64,000 bases of DNA. Source: Flavobacterium sp. RSP15. Its GTDB lineage: Bacteria > Bacteroidota > Bacteroidia > Flavobacteriales > Flavobacteriaceae. This document shows, one piece after another, positions 42,647 through 52,192 of this stretch. The stretch lies in contig NZ_RYDL01000008.1 of NCBI RefSeq assembly GCF_003968755.1, forward strand, positions 43,184 to 107,183. The letters are read 5' to 3'. Under the pieces are notes generated by a model. That model searched no databases. It saw only the letters and a program-made list of their open reading frames with translations, and was not told the origin of the DNA. Made by a program: the position numbers and the translations under genes. Positions within the stretch are counted from its first letter, which is position 1, and every line of letters begins with the position of its first letter.

Positions 42647-44404
42647 ATGAACTCAACTATAGAAAGCAATCCGTTATTAGACCGATTGCCAAAGCACTTA
42701 AAACAATTCATTAAGCCTCAGGATTATAGCGATTATACGCCCATAAATCAAGCGGTTTGGCGTTATGTGATGCGCAAAAATGTAGCTTATTTATCAAAAG
42801 TGGCGCATAGTTCCTACCTAGAAGGATTAAAAAAAACAGGAATTGAGATTGATAATATTCCGAGTATGTACGGTATGAACCGCATTCTGACTGAAATAGG
42901 CTGGGCGGCGGTTGCGGTAGATGGATTTATTCCGCCCAATGCTTTCATGGAATTTCAGGCCTATAATGTGCTTGTAATTGCTTCTGACATTCGCCAACTT
43001 GAACATATAGAATACACGCCCGCACCAGATATTATTCACGAAGGTGCAGGTCATGCTCCCATAATTGCTAATCCGGAATATGCGGAATATTTACGCCGTT
43101 TTGGCGAAATAGGCTGTAAAGCGCTCTCTTCACATAAGGATTATGAAATGTATGAAGCCATCCGACTGCTTTCCATCGTAAAAGAAGCTGAGGGAACTCC
43201 CCAAGCTGTTATTGATGCTGCCGAAAAAGCGGTAGAAGATTTGCAAAACAATATGGGTGAATTATCAGAAATGGCGCAAATTAGAAACCTGCATTGGTGG
43301 ACTGTTGAATACGGTCTCATTGGAACCGTAGAAAATCCTAAAATTTATGGTGCCGGTTTGTTATCTTCAATAGGCGAAAGTGCGCACTGCATGACAAACG
43401 AGGTAAAGAAAATCCCGTACGACCTATCAGCAGCAAACCAGAGTTTTGACATCACAAAATTGCAACCGCAACTTTATGTCACACCAACATTTGCTTATTT
43501 AAACCTAATTTTAGAGGAATTTGCCAATAAAATGGCACTTAGAACGGGCGGTTTATCCGGAATAGAAAAACTGATAGACTCAAATGCTCTGGGAACAATT
43601 GAATTGAGTACAGGCTTGCAAATTTCTGGAATTTTCAGTTCCGTAATTGCACACGAAGGCAAGCCTATTTATATACAAACCATCGGAAAAACGGCTTTAG
43701 CTTCTCGCCAAAAAGAACTGGTTGGTCATGGAACTTTGACACATCCTGAGGGTTTTGGAAGTCCTATTGGGAAGCTGGAAGGAATCAATCTGGCAATTGA
43801 AGACATGAGTCCAAAAGATTTGAATGCCTACGATATATTGGAATCGAAAACGGTCAAACTGGAGTTTGAAGGTGGCATCACTGTTGAAGGTGAAATCATA
43901 ACCGGCTCCAGAAACTTACAAGGCGAAATTATTTTGATTCGCTTTAAAAACTGTACTGTGTCACACGGAGAAACGATTTTGTTTCAACCAGAATGGGGCA
44001 TTTATGATATGGCTGTGGGTAAAAAAGTGATTTCGGCTTTTTCAGGCCCTGCAGATGTGAATAGTTTTGATTTGATTTCGCATCTTCCCGCGAGCAAAAC
44101 CATTAAAGCGAAACATACCGCAGAACGTGATGATTTAGAGGTTTTGTACCAAACTGTTAGAAATAGTAGAGAAACCAGGGATACAGAAACTCCCTTGAAG
44201 CCTATATTCGAAAATTTACGAACCAATCACCCAAAGGATTGGTTACTAGCTGTTGAAATCACAGAGCTGCTAAAAGAAAGAAATGAAATTAAATTATTAC
44301 AGGAAATATTGGTTTATCTCGATCAATTAAAACAAAAAAGACCTGAAGTAGCGCATTTGATTACTGGTGGTTTGGATTTAATCTTTGACAAAGAGAAAGC
44401 TTAG
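42647..44404 (+). CDS. Aromatic amino acid hydroxylase (phenylalanine 4-monooxygenase-like), long form
   Basis: A 585-residue protein whose first 320 or so residues are a pterin-dependent aromatic amino acid hydroxylase domain. The iron ligands are His131, His136 (DIIHEGAGHAP) and Glu221 (HWWTVEYGLIG). It probably hydroxylates phenylalanine, but tyrosine or tryptophan cannot be excluded. It lacks a regulatory ACT domain at the front. Instead it carries about 260 extra C-terminal residues (from about 325), which bacterial PhhA (about 260 residues in all) lacks and which are common in Bacteroidota. The extension begins with a beta-rich part (GGITVEGEIITGSRNLQGEI) of unknown role. Confidence 0.9.
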   Translation: MNSTIESNPLLDRLPKHLKQFIKPQDYSDYTPINQAVWRYVMRKNVAYLSKVAHSSYLEGLKKTGIEIDNIPSMYGMNRILTEIGWAAVAVDGFIPPNAFMEFQAYNVLVIASDIRQLEHIEYTPAPDIIHEGAGHAPIIANPEYAEYLRRFGEIGCKALSSHKDYEMYEAIRLLSIVKEAEGTPQAVIDAAEKAVEDLQNNMGELSEMAQIRNLHWWTVEYGLIGTVENPKIYGAGLLSSIGESAHCMTNEVKKIPYDLSAANQSFDITKLQPQLYVTPTFAYLNLILEEFANKMALRTGGLSGIEKLIDSNALGTIELSTGLQISGIFSSVIAHEGKPIYIQTIGKTALASRQKELVGHGTLTHPEGFGSPIGKLEGINLAIEDMSPKDLNAYDILESKTVKLEFEGGITVEGEIITGSRNLQGEIILIRFKNCTVSHGETILFQPEWGIYDMAVGKKVISAFSGPADVNSFDLISHLPASKTIKAKHTAERDDLEVLYQTVRNSRETRDTETPLKPIFENLRTNHPKDWLLAVEITELLKERNEIKLLQEILVYLDQLKQKRPEVAHLITGGLDLIFDKEKA

Positions 44405-44418
44405 TTTTCCAATTTAGG

Positions 44419-44502
44419 TTTGTCAAATCGAGCGCAGTCGAGATTTTTCAATAGGCTTAAACAGCTATAAAAATGGTTTCGACTGCGCTCAACCTGACAA
44501 AA
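44419..44502. repeat. Inverted REP pair (GAGCGCAGTCGA type), second locus
   Basis: Arms at 44419-44446 and 44475-44502 share the unit of 26861-26885. They lie between the convergent hydroxylase and DUF4230 genes, and the outer flanks are T- or A-rich, so the structure could stop transcription from both sides. Confidence 0.85.
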
Positions 44503-44508
44503 AAACTA

Positions 44509-45129
44509 TTATAATTTTATTTTTTGTCCAAAATCTTTTTCGCTTTCGATTACTTTTCCTTCGTATTGTAATTTCCAGCCCATTGAATTACTCAAAATTA
44601 ATATTTTGGACAATTCGCTGATTAATCGGTTTTGAGCATTGGTTTTCAGTGAAGACTTTTCTATTTTCTTGGCGAGATTTGCTTTGACCGATTTATTGAT
44701 CTTATTATAATCATCTCCCGTAAACGGATTCAGCTTGCTTTGTTCTACGTTATAAAACTGAATATCTGGACTTATTTTTATTTCTTCTTTTGGAATACTG
44801 ACAATAGTGATGGTTTTATTTTTTTCATCTATTTCATATTTCATTTGGCGCAAATCATAAGCAACTGTAACATCAGCATTGACTATTACCAATGCTTTTT
44901 TCTCAAAAGAAAGCATATCCAACAAATATTTTTGCTGATTTTTATAGGTAATCACTTCGGAGAAATGACCTTCAGTAACTACTAATTTTCCAACATTTAG
45001 AATTTGTTGCTGAATGAGATTTGTGTTGTACTGGATATCTTCATCGTCGTTTTTCTTAAAATCGCAGTATTTGAATAATAAAAATATTCCCCCGATAACT
45101 ACTATTGCAATACCTATTCTTCTTAACAT
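44509..45129 (-). CDS. DUF4230 domain-containing protein
   Basis: A 206-residue protein with one N-terminal membrane anchor (about 5-22, IAIVVIGGIFLLF) and an exported DUF4230 domain (about 45-180). It shows the typical strands EVITYKNQQKYLLDML, KKALVIVNADVTVAYDL and the FYNVEQSKLNPFTGDDYN segment. The family function is unknown. It starts 2 bases after the GSCFA stop, so the two form an operon. Confidence 0.85.
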   Translation of the reverse strand: MLRRIGIAIVVIGGIFLLFKYCDFKKNDDEDIQYNTNLIQQQILNVGKLVVTEGHFSEVITYKNQQKYLLDMLSFEKKALVIVNADVTVAYDLRQMKYEIDEKNKTITIVSIPKEEIKISPDIQFYNVEQSKLNPFTGDDYNKINKSVKANLAKKIEKSSLKTNAQNRLISELSKILILSNSMGWKLQYEGKVIESEKDFGQKIKL

Positions 45130-45131
45130 AA

Positions 45132-46082
45132 TTAAAATTTCATAAATGAATATTCTGATTCCAATTTAGTGATTTTTTCTCTGACTTTAGACTCAAATTT
45201 TAAATGACTTTCAGATTTCGGATTAAAAGGCTTGTGCGAAAGACTTTTTTGAATAGTTGAAACTTCATCCATTGTAGCAAAAGCAGTTTCAGAAATTGTA
45301 GTTTCCTTGAAACGTTTCCAAATATAATCGATTGCCACTGGATTGGGATGCAACATATCTTCAGTATAAAAACGGTAATCTCGAAGTTCATCCATCATGA
45401 TTTCGTAGCTGGGAAAGTAATTTATAGTCGAAAGTCGAAAATCAAAAGTCCCATGAAGCGCACTAATTATATTGGCTTTGCTCCATTGATTTTCGACAAA
45501 ACCATCTTTGATGTGACGCACTGGAGAAACGGTAAAAATAATGGTGCAACTAGGATTTACAACATGAATTAATTTCAGTGTCTTTACTATACTTTCTTCT
45601 ATTTCTTCAACAGAAAGTAATTCTTTCTGAAACAGCTTTTGCGGTACTTTATGACAATTAGCCACAACACAATTGCTTTCTATATTTCGATATACCCACG
45701 AAGTTCCGTAAGTAATAATAATATGGGAAACATGCTGCAATTGCAGTTTTGTAGCTATCAGCATTGCATTTAAAGATGCTAACAATTCCTCTTTACTAGA
45801 ACTGCTTAAATCCGAATGCACATCAAAACAATGCCAGCGTTCGTTGTAAAAAAAAATGTCGCTTTCTGTAAATTGCTTTCCGGAAACAGCAAAATCAACT
45901 AGTTTTTCAATCGCTATAGGATGAAACAAAATGCCAAATGGATTACAACTATTTTGAAATTTAAAATAGTCCAGTTTCTGCGCCATATTTACCGCAAAAC
46001 AAGAACCTAAAGAAATAATTTTAGAAGTATAATCAATAGGAAACTTACTTTTAGGAATGGGAACTTGGGTTCTGAAATTCAT
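45132..46082 (-). CDS. GSCFA domain-containing protein
   Basis: A 316-residue protein named for its motif GSCFA (about residues 26-30, IISLGSCFAVNMAQ). The fold is SGNH-hydrolase-like, with HYDEL-type partners seen as DVHSDLSS, TYGTSWVYR, VSPVRH and DMLHPNPVAIDY. The Asp/His pair at the end fits an esterase. The start is ATG 46082 (MNFRTQVPIPKSKF); a Met five codons earlier is less likely. Substrate unknown. It heads an operon with DUF4230. Confidence 0.88.
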   Translation of the reverse strand: MNFRTQVPIPKSKFPIDYTSKIISLGSCFAVNMAQKLDYFKFQNSCNPFGILFHPIAIEKLVDFAVSGKQFTESDIFFYNERWHCFDVHSDLSSSSKEELLASLNAMLIATKLQLQHVSHIIITYGTSWVYRNIESNCVVANCHKVPQKLFQKELLSVEEIEESIVKTLKLIHVVNPSCTIIFTVSPVRHIKDGFVENQWSKANIISALHGTFDFRLSTINYFPSYEIMMDELRDYRFYTEDMLHPNPVAIDYIWKRFKETTISETAFATMDEVSTIQKSLSHKPFNPKSESHLKFESKVREKITKLESEYSFMKF

Positions 46083-46108
46083 ATTTATTTCTCGCAAAGC
46101 CGCATAGG

Positions 46109-46486
46109 TTAAAGGTTATTTACAATTCTTGTAATTCCTGTTTTAATTGGTGGTTCGTTGAAATTAATTAACAAGCCAAATTTCATTCCTGTAATTTTCA
46201 GTTACGTTTAAAGTTGTATTGGATGAACATTAGCAATTTGTTCAACTGATTTTATTTCTAAAATAACTTTATTTTCTATGATCAAGCCAGTTCTGAATCC
46301 AATATCTAATTTTACTTAATCCCAGACAACGGGAAGTGGTTTTTGACTTTCAACTAGTAGTCCTCTTTTCGTTAACTCATAAAACAAAACAACTTCATAA
46401 ACTGATTCTAATAACCCTGGACCAAACTTAATGTGCATCTTTTAACAAACATCAATAACAATTTTTGAAATCTCGTTTTCAGTCAT
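46109..46486 (-). pseudogene. GxxExxY family gene with four in-frame TAA codons
   Basis: From ATG 46486 the frame runs 126 codons without any frameshift to TAA 46111-46109. It reads as a full GxxExxY protein: MTENEISKIVIDVC, FGPGLLESVYEVVLFYELTK (the GLLESVY motif), GLIIENKVILEIKSVEQIAN, KFGLLINFN, GITRIVNNL. Codons 15, 57, 93 and 95 are TAA. The comparison residues are Leu, Glu, Leu and Tyr by family expectation. The family's function is unknown. Uniform point decay without indels is unusual. Confidence 0.85.
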
Positions 46487-46528
46487 TTTTTTATTTCTCG
46501 CCAATATATTAAAAAAATTACGATATAA

Positions 46529-49222
46529 TTACTTTACAAACTCAATTGCTTTTTCTAAAGCTTGCTGAATTCCTGCGACATTCTTCCCTCCTGCTGTTGC
46601 AAAAAATGGTTGTCCTCCGCCTCCACCTTGGATAAATTTACCCAATTCACGAACCACTTGTCCTGCATTTAGGTTTTTCTCCGCAACTAATTCTTTAGAA
46701 ATATAACAGGTCAACATTGGTTTTTCTCCAGAAGCTTCGGGATTCACTGTAGCCAAAACTAGAAACAAGTTATTTCCTAAATTTCCTAATTCGTACGCCA
46801 AATCTTTTGCTCCCTCCGGATTCAAATCGACTTGTTTTGCCAAGAATTGAACGCCATTAATTTCCTGTATCTCAGCGATTAAACTCACTTTAATATTTTT
46901 GACTTTATCTTTTACCAAAAACTCAATTTGCTTAGTCAATTTGACATTTTCTTCTTGCATCGAATGAACGGCTTTCAGAATATCCTGAGGATTTTTTAAG
47001 GCTATTTTTACTTCATTCAATGTGCTTTCATGCGAAGCAAAATGTGCTTTTACCGCATCACTTGTAATCGCTTCTACACGACGAATTCCTGCAGCAACCG
47101 CTCCTTCTGAAACGATTTTGAAATGCCAGATTTCAGCTGTATTTTTCACGTGGATTCCACCGCATAATTCCATGCTTTCGCCAAATTTGATTGCCCGAAC
47201 CTCATCTCCATATTTCTCTCCAAAAAGTGCCATCGCTCCTTCTTGAACTGCTTGCGCAAAAGGAATATTTCTTCTTTCAATTAGTGGTAATTGCTCTTGA
47301 ATTCTTGCATTTACAAAATCTTCCACTTGCTGCAATTCGGTTTCCGTCATTTTAGCAAAATGAGAAAAGTCAAAACGCAAGTAGTTTGGATTTACTAGCG
47401 AACCTTTTTGTTCTACGTGTGTTCCAAGAATACTTCTCAAGGCTTGGTGCATTAGATGTGTCGCCGAGTGATTTCTGGAAGACAAACTTCTCAAATCTTG
47501 ATTTACTTTGGCTACAAAACCAGCATTTATATTTTCCGGTAATTTTTTTGCAAGATGTAAAATCAGGTTGTTTTCTTTTTTCGTATCGATGATTTCGATA
47601 GTTTCATTTGCAGACCCGAGCGTTAGCGAACTGGCGGAGCAAACTAACGTTCCTTTATCACCCACTTGTCCTCCACCCTCTGGATAGAACGGGGTCTTGT
47701 CTAAAACGATTTGGTATAAAACACCATCTTTTTTACTGTCTACTTTACGAATGCGAGTGATTTTTACGTCACTTTCTGATTGGTCGTAGCCTACGAATGT
47801 TTCTACATTTCCTGGGACTAATAGCAACCAGTCTTCGGTAGAAACTTCCGATGCCGCACGGGAACGTTTTTTTTGTTCTTGCATGGCGGCGTTAAAACCA
47901 GCTTCGTCCAGTTCGAATCCTTTTTCTCGAAGAATTAATGCGGTCAAGTCAATTGGAAATCCAAACGTATCATACAATTCAAACGCTTTTATTCCAGAAA
48001 CTGTTGAACCTTTAGTTTCGGCAACCACATTTTCTAATAATTGCAATCCTTGGTCTAATGTTCTCAAGAACGATACTTCTTCTTCCCGAATTACATTCGT
48101 AACCAATTGTTGTTGCGATTTGATTTCCGGAAAAAACTCTCCCATTTGATTCGCTAAAACAGTAACTAATTGATTGATGAACGGTTCTTTTATATTAAGA
48201 AACGTAAATCCGTACCGAATGGCACGACGCAAAATTCTACGAATTACGTAACCAGCACCTGTGTTTGATGGCAATTGTCCATCGGCAATAGCAAATGCAA
48301 CCGCACGAACGTGATCGACTACTACCCGAATAGCGATATTTATTTTTTCCTCATCTGCATTCGGTACGGACAAGTCTCGACTTGTACCTACGGAATTTGA
48401 TGTGTATTTTAATCCTGTAATTTGCTCTACTTTTTCGATAAGTGGCATAAACACATCCGTATCATAATTGGATGTTTTTCCTTGTAATGCCATACACAAA
48501 CGCTCAAATCCCATTCCGGTATCAACGTGTTTTGCTGGCAATTTTTCCAGAGAACCATCGGCTTTACGGTTGAACTCCATGAATACATTGTTCCAGATTT
48601 CCACTACTTGGGGATGATCATTGTTAACCAAACTTTTTCCTGAAACTAAGGCTTTTTCTGCTGCAGAACGAATGTCAACGTGAATTTCTGAACACGGCCC
48701 GCAAGGTCCTTGGTCTCCCATTTCCCAGAAATTGTCTTTCTTGTTTCCAAGAATGATACGGTCTTCGTCAATTAATGCCGCCCAAATATCCCAAGCTTCC
48801 TGATCGAATGGTACGTTTTCAATTGGATTACCTTCAAAAACGGATACGTATAAGTTTTCTTTTGGAATTTTATAGACTTCTGTCAAAAGTTCCCATGCCC
48901 AGTTGATAGCTTCTTTCTTGAAATAATCTCCAAAAGACCAGTTTCCCAGCATTTCAAACATGGTGTGATGGTAGGTATCAAAACCTACATCTTCCAGATC
49001 ATTATGTTTTCCTGAAACACGAAGGCATTTTTGCGTATCAGCAATTCTGTTGCTTTTTGGAGTTCCGTTACCTAGAAAATATTCTTTGAACTGGGCCATC
49101 CCTGAATTGTTGAACATTAGTGTTGGATCATCCTTGAGAACTATGGGTGCCGATGGAACGATTAAGTGTCCCTTTGATGCGAAAAAATCCAAAAATTGTT
49201 TGCGTACGTCTTGTGATTTCAT
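46529..49222 (-). CDS. alaS: Alanyl-tRNA synthetase
   Basis: An 897-residue enzyme that charges and proofreads tRNA-Ala. It has the class II core (about 1-250, [18 protein letters not shown]), the tRNA-binding middle, the editing domain with zinc ligands ([14 protein letters not shown] and [10 protein letters not shown]), and the C-Ala domain with the glycine run GGGGGQPFF. Near residue 530 there is a short stretch CSASSLTLG that I do not expect from relatives. It is encoded by a small palindrome (47621-47649), possibly an in-frame repeat insertion. Monocistronic, leftward. Confidence 0.96.
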   Translation of the reverse strand: MKSQDVRKQFLDFFASKGHLIVPSAPIVLKDDPTLMFNNSGMAQFKEYFLGNGTPKSNRIADTQKCLRVSGKHNDLEDVGFDTYHHTMFEMLGNWSFGDYFKKEAINWAWELLTEVYKIPKENLYVSVFEGNPIENVPFDQEAWDIWAALIDEDRIILGNKKDNFWEMGDQGPCGPCSEIHVDIRSAAEKALVSGKSLVNNDHPQVVEIWNNVFMEFNRKADGSLEKLPAKHVDTGMGFERLCMALQGKTSNYDTDVFMPLIEKVEQITGLKYTSNSVGTSRDLSVPNADEEKINIAIRVVVDHVRAVAFAIADGQLPSNTGAGYVIRRILRRAIRYGFTFLNIKEPFINQLVTVLANQMGEFFPEIKSQQQLVTNVIREEEVSFLRTLDQGLQLLENVVAETKGSTVSGIKAFELYDTFGFPIDLTALILREKGFELDEAGFNAAMQEQKKRSRAASEVSTEDWLLLVPGNVETFVGYDQSESDVKITRIRKVDSKKDGVLYQIVLDKTPFYPEGGGQVGDKGTLVCSASSLTLGSANETIEIIDTKKENNLILHLAKKLPENINAGFVAKVNQDLRSLSSRNHSATHLMHQALRSILGTHVEQKGSLVNPNYLRFDFSHFAKMTETELQQVEDFVNARIQEQLPLIERRNIPFAQAVQEGAMALFGEKYGDEVRAIKFGESMELCGGIHVKNTAEIWHFKIVSEGAVAAGIRRVEAITSDAVKAHFASHESTLNEVKIALKNPQDILKAVHSMQEENVKLTKQIEFLVKDKVKNIKVSLIAEIQEINGVQFLAKQVDLNPEGAKDLAYELGNLGNNLFLVLATVNPEASGEKPMLTCYISKELVAEKNLNAGQVVRELGKFIQGGGGGQPFFATAGGKNVAGIQQALEKAIEFVK

Positions 49223-49560
49223 TTTTTTATTTAAATATTTAAAGATTCAAAAATTTAAAGATTAGTTAGAATTGAATTTTTCAATCTTTTAATCATTAAA
49301 TCTTTTAATTTCTTTTGCCCCAGATAGTAGTGAAAAGCTTCGAGATTTATACATTTATTTTTTCTTGAGGTGGCAGAGCAACCGAAGGAAGCTCCTGCTA
49401 GCTCATTAGAAAAAAAATTTATAAACGAGAACTTGCAACAAATAGCTGGAATAGGCACATTATTTTATTTATTATTGAAAAAAGGGTGTAACAAATGAAA
49501 CATTTCTTAAATTTGTTCGTCTAACCTTTTACAGTGTGCAAAAATAGGGTATTTTAAAAT
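49223..49560. other. Intergenic region between alaS and the M23 peptidase
   Basis: 338 bases holding end-conserved repeat copy C and, on the minus strand, a TATTTTTG -7-like box near 49534-49541 that could drive alaS through the repeat. No gene. Confidence 0.45.
49317..49456 (+). repeat. End-conserved hairpin repeat, copy C
   Basis: Left end GCCCCAGATAGTAGTGAAAAG, trimmed here to its clear part; right end CAACAAATAGCTGGAATAGG. The core folds imperfectly: TGAGGTGGCAGAGC against GCTCCTGCTAGCTCA, enclosed by T- and A-runs. The core is unrelated in sequence to those of copies A, B and D. Confidence 0.65.
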
Positions 49561-50538
49561 ATGTCGAAAGTAAAATATTATTACGATTCTGAAAATTTAG
49601 CGTACAGGAAAATAAAAACTCGAAAAAGAAGAAAATTTGGTGTTATCATTCTGTTTTTGCTGGCCTCGATATTATTTGGTTTTTTGAGTTTTATTGTATT
49701 ATTGAACACCCCTTATTTTGAAACGCCTAAAGATCGGTTGCAGGCTCGCGAAATTGAAAATTTAAGATTGAATTATGCGATTTTAAATAAAAAAATGGAT
49801 CAGGTAAATAGCGTAGTTGAGGCTCTTGAAGAGAGAGATAATAATTTGTATCGGGTATATTTCAATAAAACAGCAATTCCTGACTCTGTCCGGAAAGCGG
49901 GATTACCGGGAATAAACAGGTATAAAGTACTAGAGGGATATGACAATTCCCAGTTGGTACTGAATACCACCAAAAGAATTGATGTATTAAGTAAGGAACT
50001 CGCCATTCAATCCAAATCACTGGATGTCATTTTGAAAATGGCAGATGCTAAAAGTGATTTTTTGTCTGCCATTCCTGCCATTCAGCCAGTGCGAAATGAA
50101 AATTTAAAACGACTGGCATCTGGTTTTGGTTATCGAACAGATCCGTTTACAAAAGTAAGAAAAATGCATGAGGGAATGGACTTTACCGCCAAAACAGGAA
50201 CTCCAATTTATGCCACTGGAGACGGAATTGTAATAACCGCCGACAATAGGGCCTCTGGATATGGAAATCATATTGTAATTCGGCATGGATTTGGATACGT
50301 AACATTATACGCGCATTTAAGTAAATATAAAATACGAGCTGGACAGCGTGTAAAACGCGGAGATGTAATAGGATATGTGGGAAGTACCGGAAGATCTGAA
50401 GCACCGCACTTGCATTATGAAGTTCATAAAGATAACAAAGTGGTAAATCCGCTTAATTTTTATTATGGAAACATTTCGGCAGTAGAGTATGTTGCTATAG
50501 CACAATTAGCGAATCAAGAGAATCAATCGCTAGATTAA
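49561..50538 (+). CDS. M23 family metallopeptidase (membrane-anchored murein endopeptidase)
   Basis: A 325-residue protein with an N-terminal membrane segment (about 28-50), a coiled-coil-like stretch (about 60-165) and a C-terminal LytM/M23 domain (about 180-305). The zinc motif is complete: MHEGMDF (H-x3-D) and HLHYEVH (HxH), with YATGDGIV and GYGNHIVIRHG between. It likely cuts peptide cross-links of peptidoglycan in the periplasm or, if degenerate, activates amidases. The zinc residues are all there. It leads into the merR gene 76 bases later. Confidence 0.93.
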   Translation: MSKVKYYYDSENLAYRKIKTRKRRKFGVIILFLLASILFGFLSFIVLLNTPYFETPKDRLQAREIENLRLNYAILNKKMDQVNSVVEALEERDNNLYRVYFNKTAIPDSVRKAGLPGINRYKVLEGYDNSQLVLNTTKRIDVLSKELAIQSKSLDVILKMADAKSDFLSAIPAIQPVRNENLKRLASGFGYRTDPFTKVRKMHEGMDFTAKTGTPIYATGDGIVITADNRASGYGNHIVIRHGFGYVTLYAHLSKYKIRAGQRVKRGDVIGYVGSTGRSEAPHLHYEVHKDNKVVNPLNFYYGNISAVEYVAIAQLANQENQSLD

Positions 50539-50614
50539 TCCTTTAACAAAGTGTTCAGTATTCAGTCGAAATAGTTTATAAAAGAAGTGTTCAGAAAAGA
50601 TTAAAATAAAAAAT

Positions 50615-50947
50615 ATGCACATTGAACTTTCTAAAGATAAAAGATATTATAGCATTGGCGAAGTAGCCAAAGCATTTGACGTGAACGCCTCGCTGATACG
50701 TTTTTGGGACAATGAATTTGATATTTTGAAACCAAAAAAAAATGCCAAGGGCAATCGCATGTTTACACCCGAGGATATCACTAATTTGCAATTGATTTAT
50801 CATTTAGTCAAGGAAAGAGGTTTTACGCTGGAAGGGGCTAAAACCCATTTGAAGGAAGGACAAAAGAAGGCTTTGGATAATTTTGAAATAATCCGGAAAT
50901 TAGAAACGATACGCACACAATTAACAAATATTAAAAACGAATTGTAA
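50615..50947 (+). CDS. MerR family transcriptional regulator
   Basis: A 110-residue regulator with an N-terminal MerR winged helix (YYSIGEVAKAFDVNASLIRFWDNEF cut here to its first part) and the wing RMFTPEDITNLQLIYHLVKE. It ends in a short coiled coil (about 80-110) for dimerisation and lacks an effector-binding domain or ligand cysteines. It sits between the M23 peptidase and the LemA/TPM genes and may control them, though no operator is evident. Confidence 0.88.
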   Translation: MHIELSKDKRYYSIGEVAKAFDVNASLIRFWDNEFDILKPKKNAKGNRMFTPEDITNLQLIYHLVKERGFTLEGAKTHLKEGQKKALDNFEIIRKLETIRTQLTNIKNEL

Positions 50948-51016
50948 TCCCGAGACAAAACAGGGATCCCACTATTTACAATTAAAATTAAACAACAAAC
51001 ATTAAATTAAACAAAG

Positions 51017-51604
51017 ATGAAAAGATTTTTGCCTTGGATTATCGTAGGAGTTATTATTATTGGTATGTACAGCTGGATTAAAGGGATTAATAATACTGCG
51101 GTAACAATGAACCAAACAGTAGAACAATCATGGGGAGATGTGCAAACGGCGTACCAAAGAAGAAATGACCTGATTGGAAATCTAGTAAATACTGTAAAAG
51201 GTGCTGCTGATTTTGAAAGAAGTACCTTGACTGCTGTTATTGAGGCACGTGCCAAAGCTACCTCAACTACTATTGACCCAACGAACATCACACCGGAAAA
51301 ATTAGCTGAATTCAACAAAGCACAAAGTGGTGTTAGTAGTTCTTTGTCTCGATTGTTAGTATCAGTAGAGCGCTATCCTGAGCTGAAAGCCAACCAGAAT
51401 TTCTTGAAATTACAAGATGAATTAGCTAGCACAGAAAATCAAATTCTAACAGCAAGAACACGTTTTAACGAAGCAGTTAAACCTTATAATTCACACATTA
51501 AAACGTTTCCAAACAGCTTATTTGCAGGAATGTTTGGATTCAAAGACAAAGCATATTTTACTGCTGTTGAAGGAGCGGATGCACCTGTTGAAGTAAACTT
51601 CTAA
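51017..51604 (+). CDS. LemA family protein
   Basis: A 195-residue protein with an N-terminal membrane segment (about 5-21) and the long helical LemA domain (SWGDVQTAYQRRNDLIGNLV, then ARTRFNEAVKPYNSHIKTFP). In Bacteroidota it is regularly followed by TPM-domain genes, as here. The role is poorly known; it is a membrane-associated protein. A 20-bp hairpin separates it from the next gene. Confidence 0.92.
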   Translation: MKRFLPWIIVGVIIIGMYSWIKGINNTAVTMNQTVEQSWGDVQTAYQRRNDLIGNLVNTVKGAADFERSTLTAVIEARAKATSTTIDPTNITPEKLAEFNKAQSGVSSSLSRLLVSVERYPELKANQNFLKLQDELASTENQILTARTRFNEAVKPYNSHIKTFPNSLFAGMFGFKDKAYFTAVEGADAPVEVNF

Positions 51605-51681
51605 AATTGGATTATTAAATCTTATATATTTTTATAGGTCAGAATAAATCAAATTTAAATTCAAGAAACAACCTTTTAAAA

Positions 51682-51734
51682 ATTAACGATTTTTGACTTC
51701 AGATTTAACATTGCTGAAATCAAAAATCGTTAAT
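51682..51734. repeat. 20-bp stem-loop between lemA and the first TPM gene
   Basis: ATTAACGATTTTTGACTTCA pairs with 51715-51734 at 19 of 20 positions around a 13-base loop. No T-run follows, so it is more likely an mRNA structure or a palindromic repeat than a terminator. Confidence 0.85.
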
Positions 51735-51754
51735 CTTAACTCAAAAATATCTCA

Positions 51755-52192
51755 ATGTCAAAAGTAGCAGAATTATTAACCCCGGAAAACGAACAGGAGA
51801 TTGTTGAAGCTATTCGCATGGCTGAAAAAAACACTTCTGGTGAGATTAGAGTTCACATAGAAAAAACAACTTCCATGGATGCGTATGAACGAGCCAGAGA
51901 CGTTTTTCATGAACTTAAAATGGATGAAACCGAACTTAAAAATGGTGTTTTAATATATTTAGCTGTTGATGATCACCAATTTGTAATTTGTGGAGACCAA
52001 GGCATCAATGATGTTGTTCAAGATGACTTTTGGAATCGTACACGGGATCTAATGGTCGTTCAGTTTAAAACCGGGAATTTCAAGCAAGGACTTATTGACG
52101 GAATCACCAGAGCCGGTGAACAATTACAAAGTTATTTTCCTTGGCAAGAGGGAGACACGAATGAATTATCAAACGAAATATCTAAAGGATAA
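51755..52192 (+). CDS. TPM domain-containing protein (cytoplasmic type)
   Basis: A 145-residue protein that is one TPM domain: ENEQEIVEAIRMAEKNTSGE, then VHIEKT, then GVLIYLAVDDHQFVICGDQG and the end GITRAGEQLQSYFP. There is no signal peptide. TPM domains occur in Psb27-like photosystem factors and in the YgcG family; their activity is debated (phosphatase or chaperone). Its last base overlaps the ATG of the next TPM gene, so they are coupled. Confidence 0.88.
   Translation: MSKVAELLTPENEQEIVEAIRMAEKNTSGEIRVHIEKTTSMDAYERARDVFHELKMDETELKNGVLIYLAVDDHQFVICGDQGINDVVQDDFWNRTRDLMVVQFKTGNFKQGLIDGITRAGEQLQSYFPWQEGDTNELSNEISKG

Noticed and set aside
42439..42714. 91-codon plus-strand frame
   Set aside because: It runs through repeat copy B and into the hydroxylase gene in a different frame; it is an artefact of repeat DNA.
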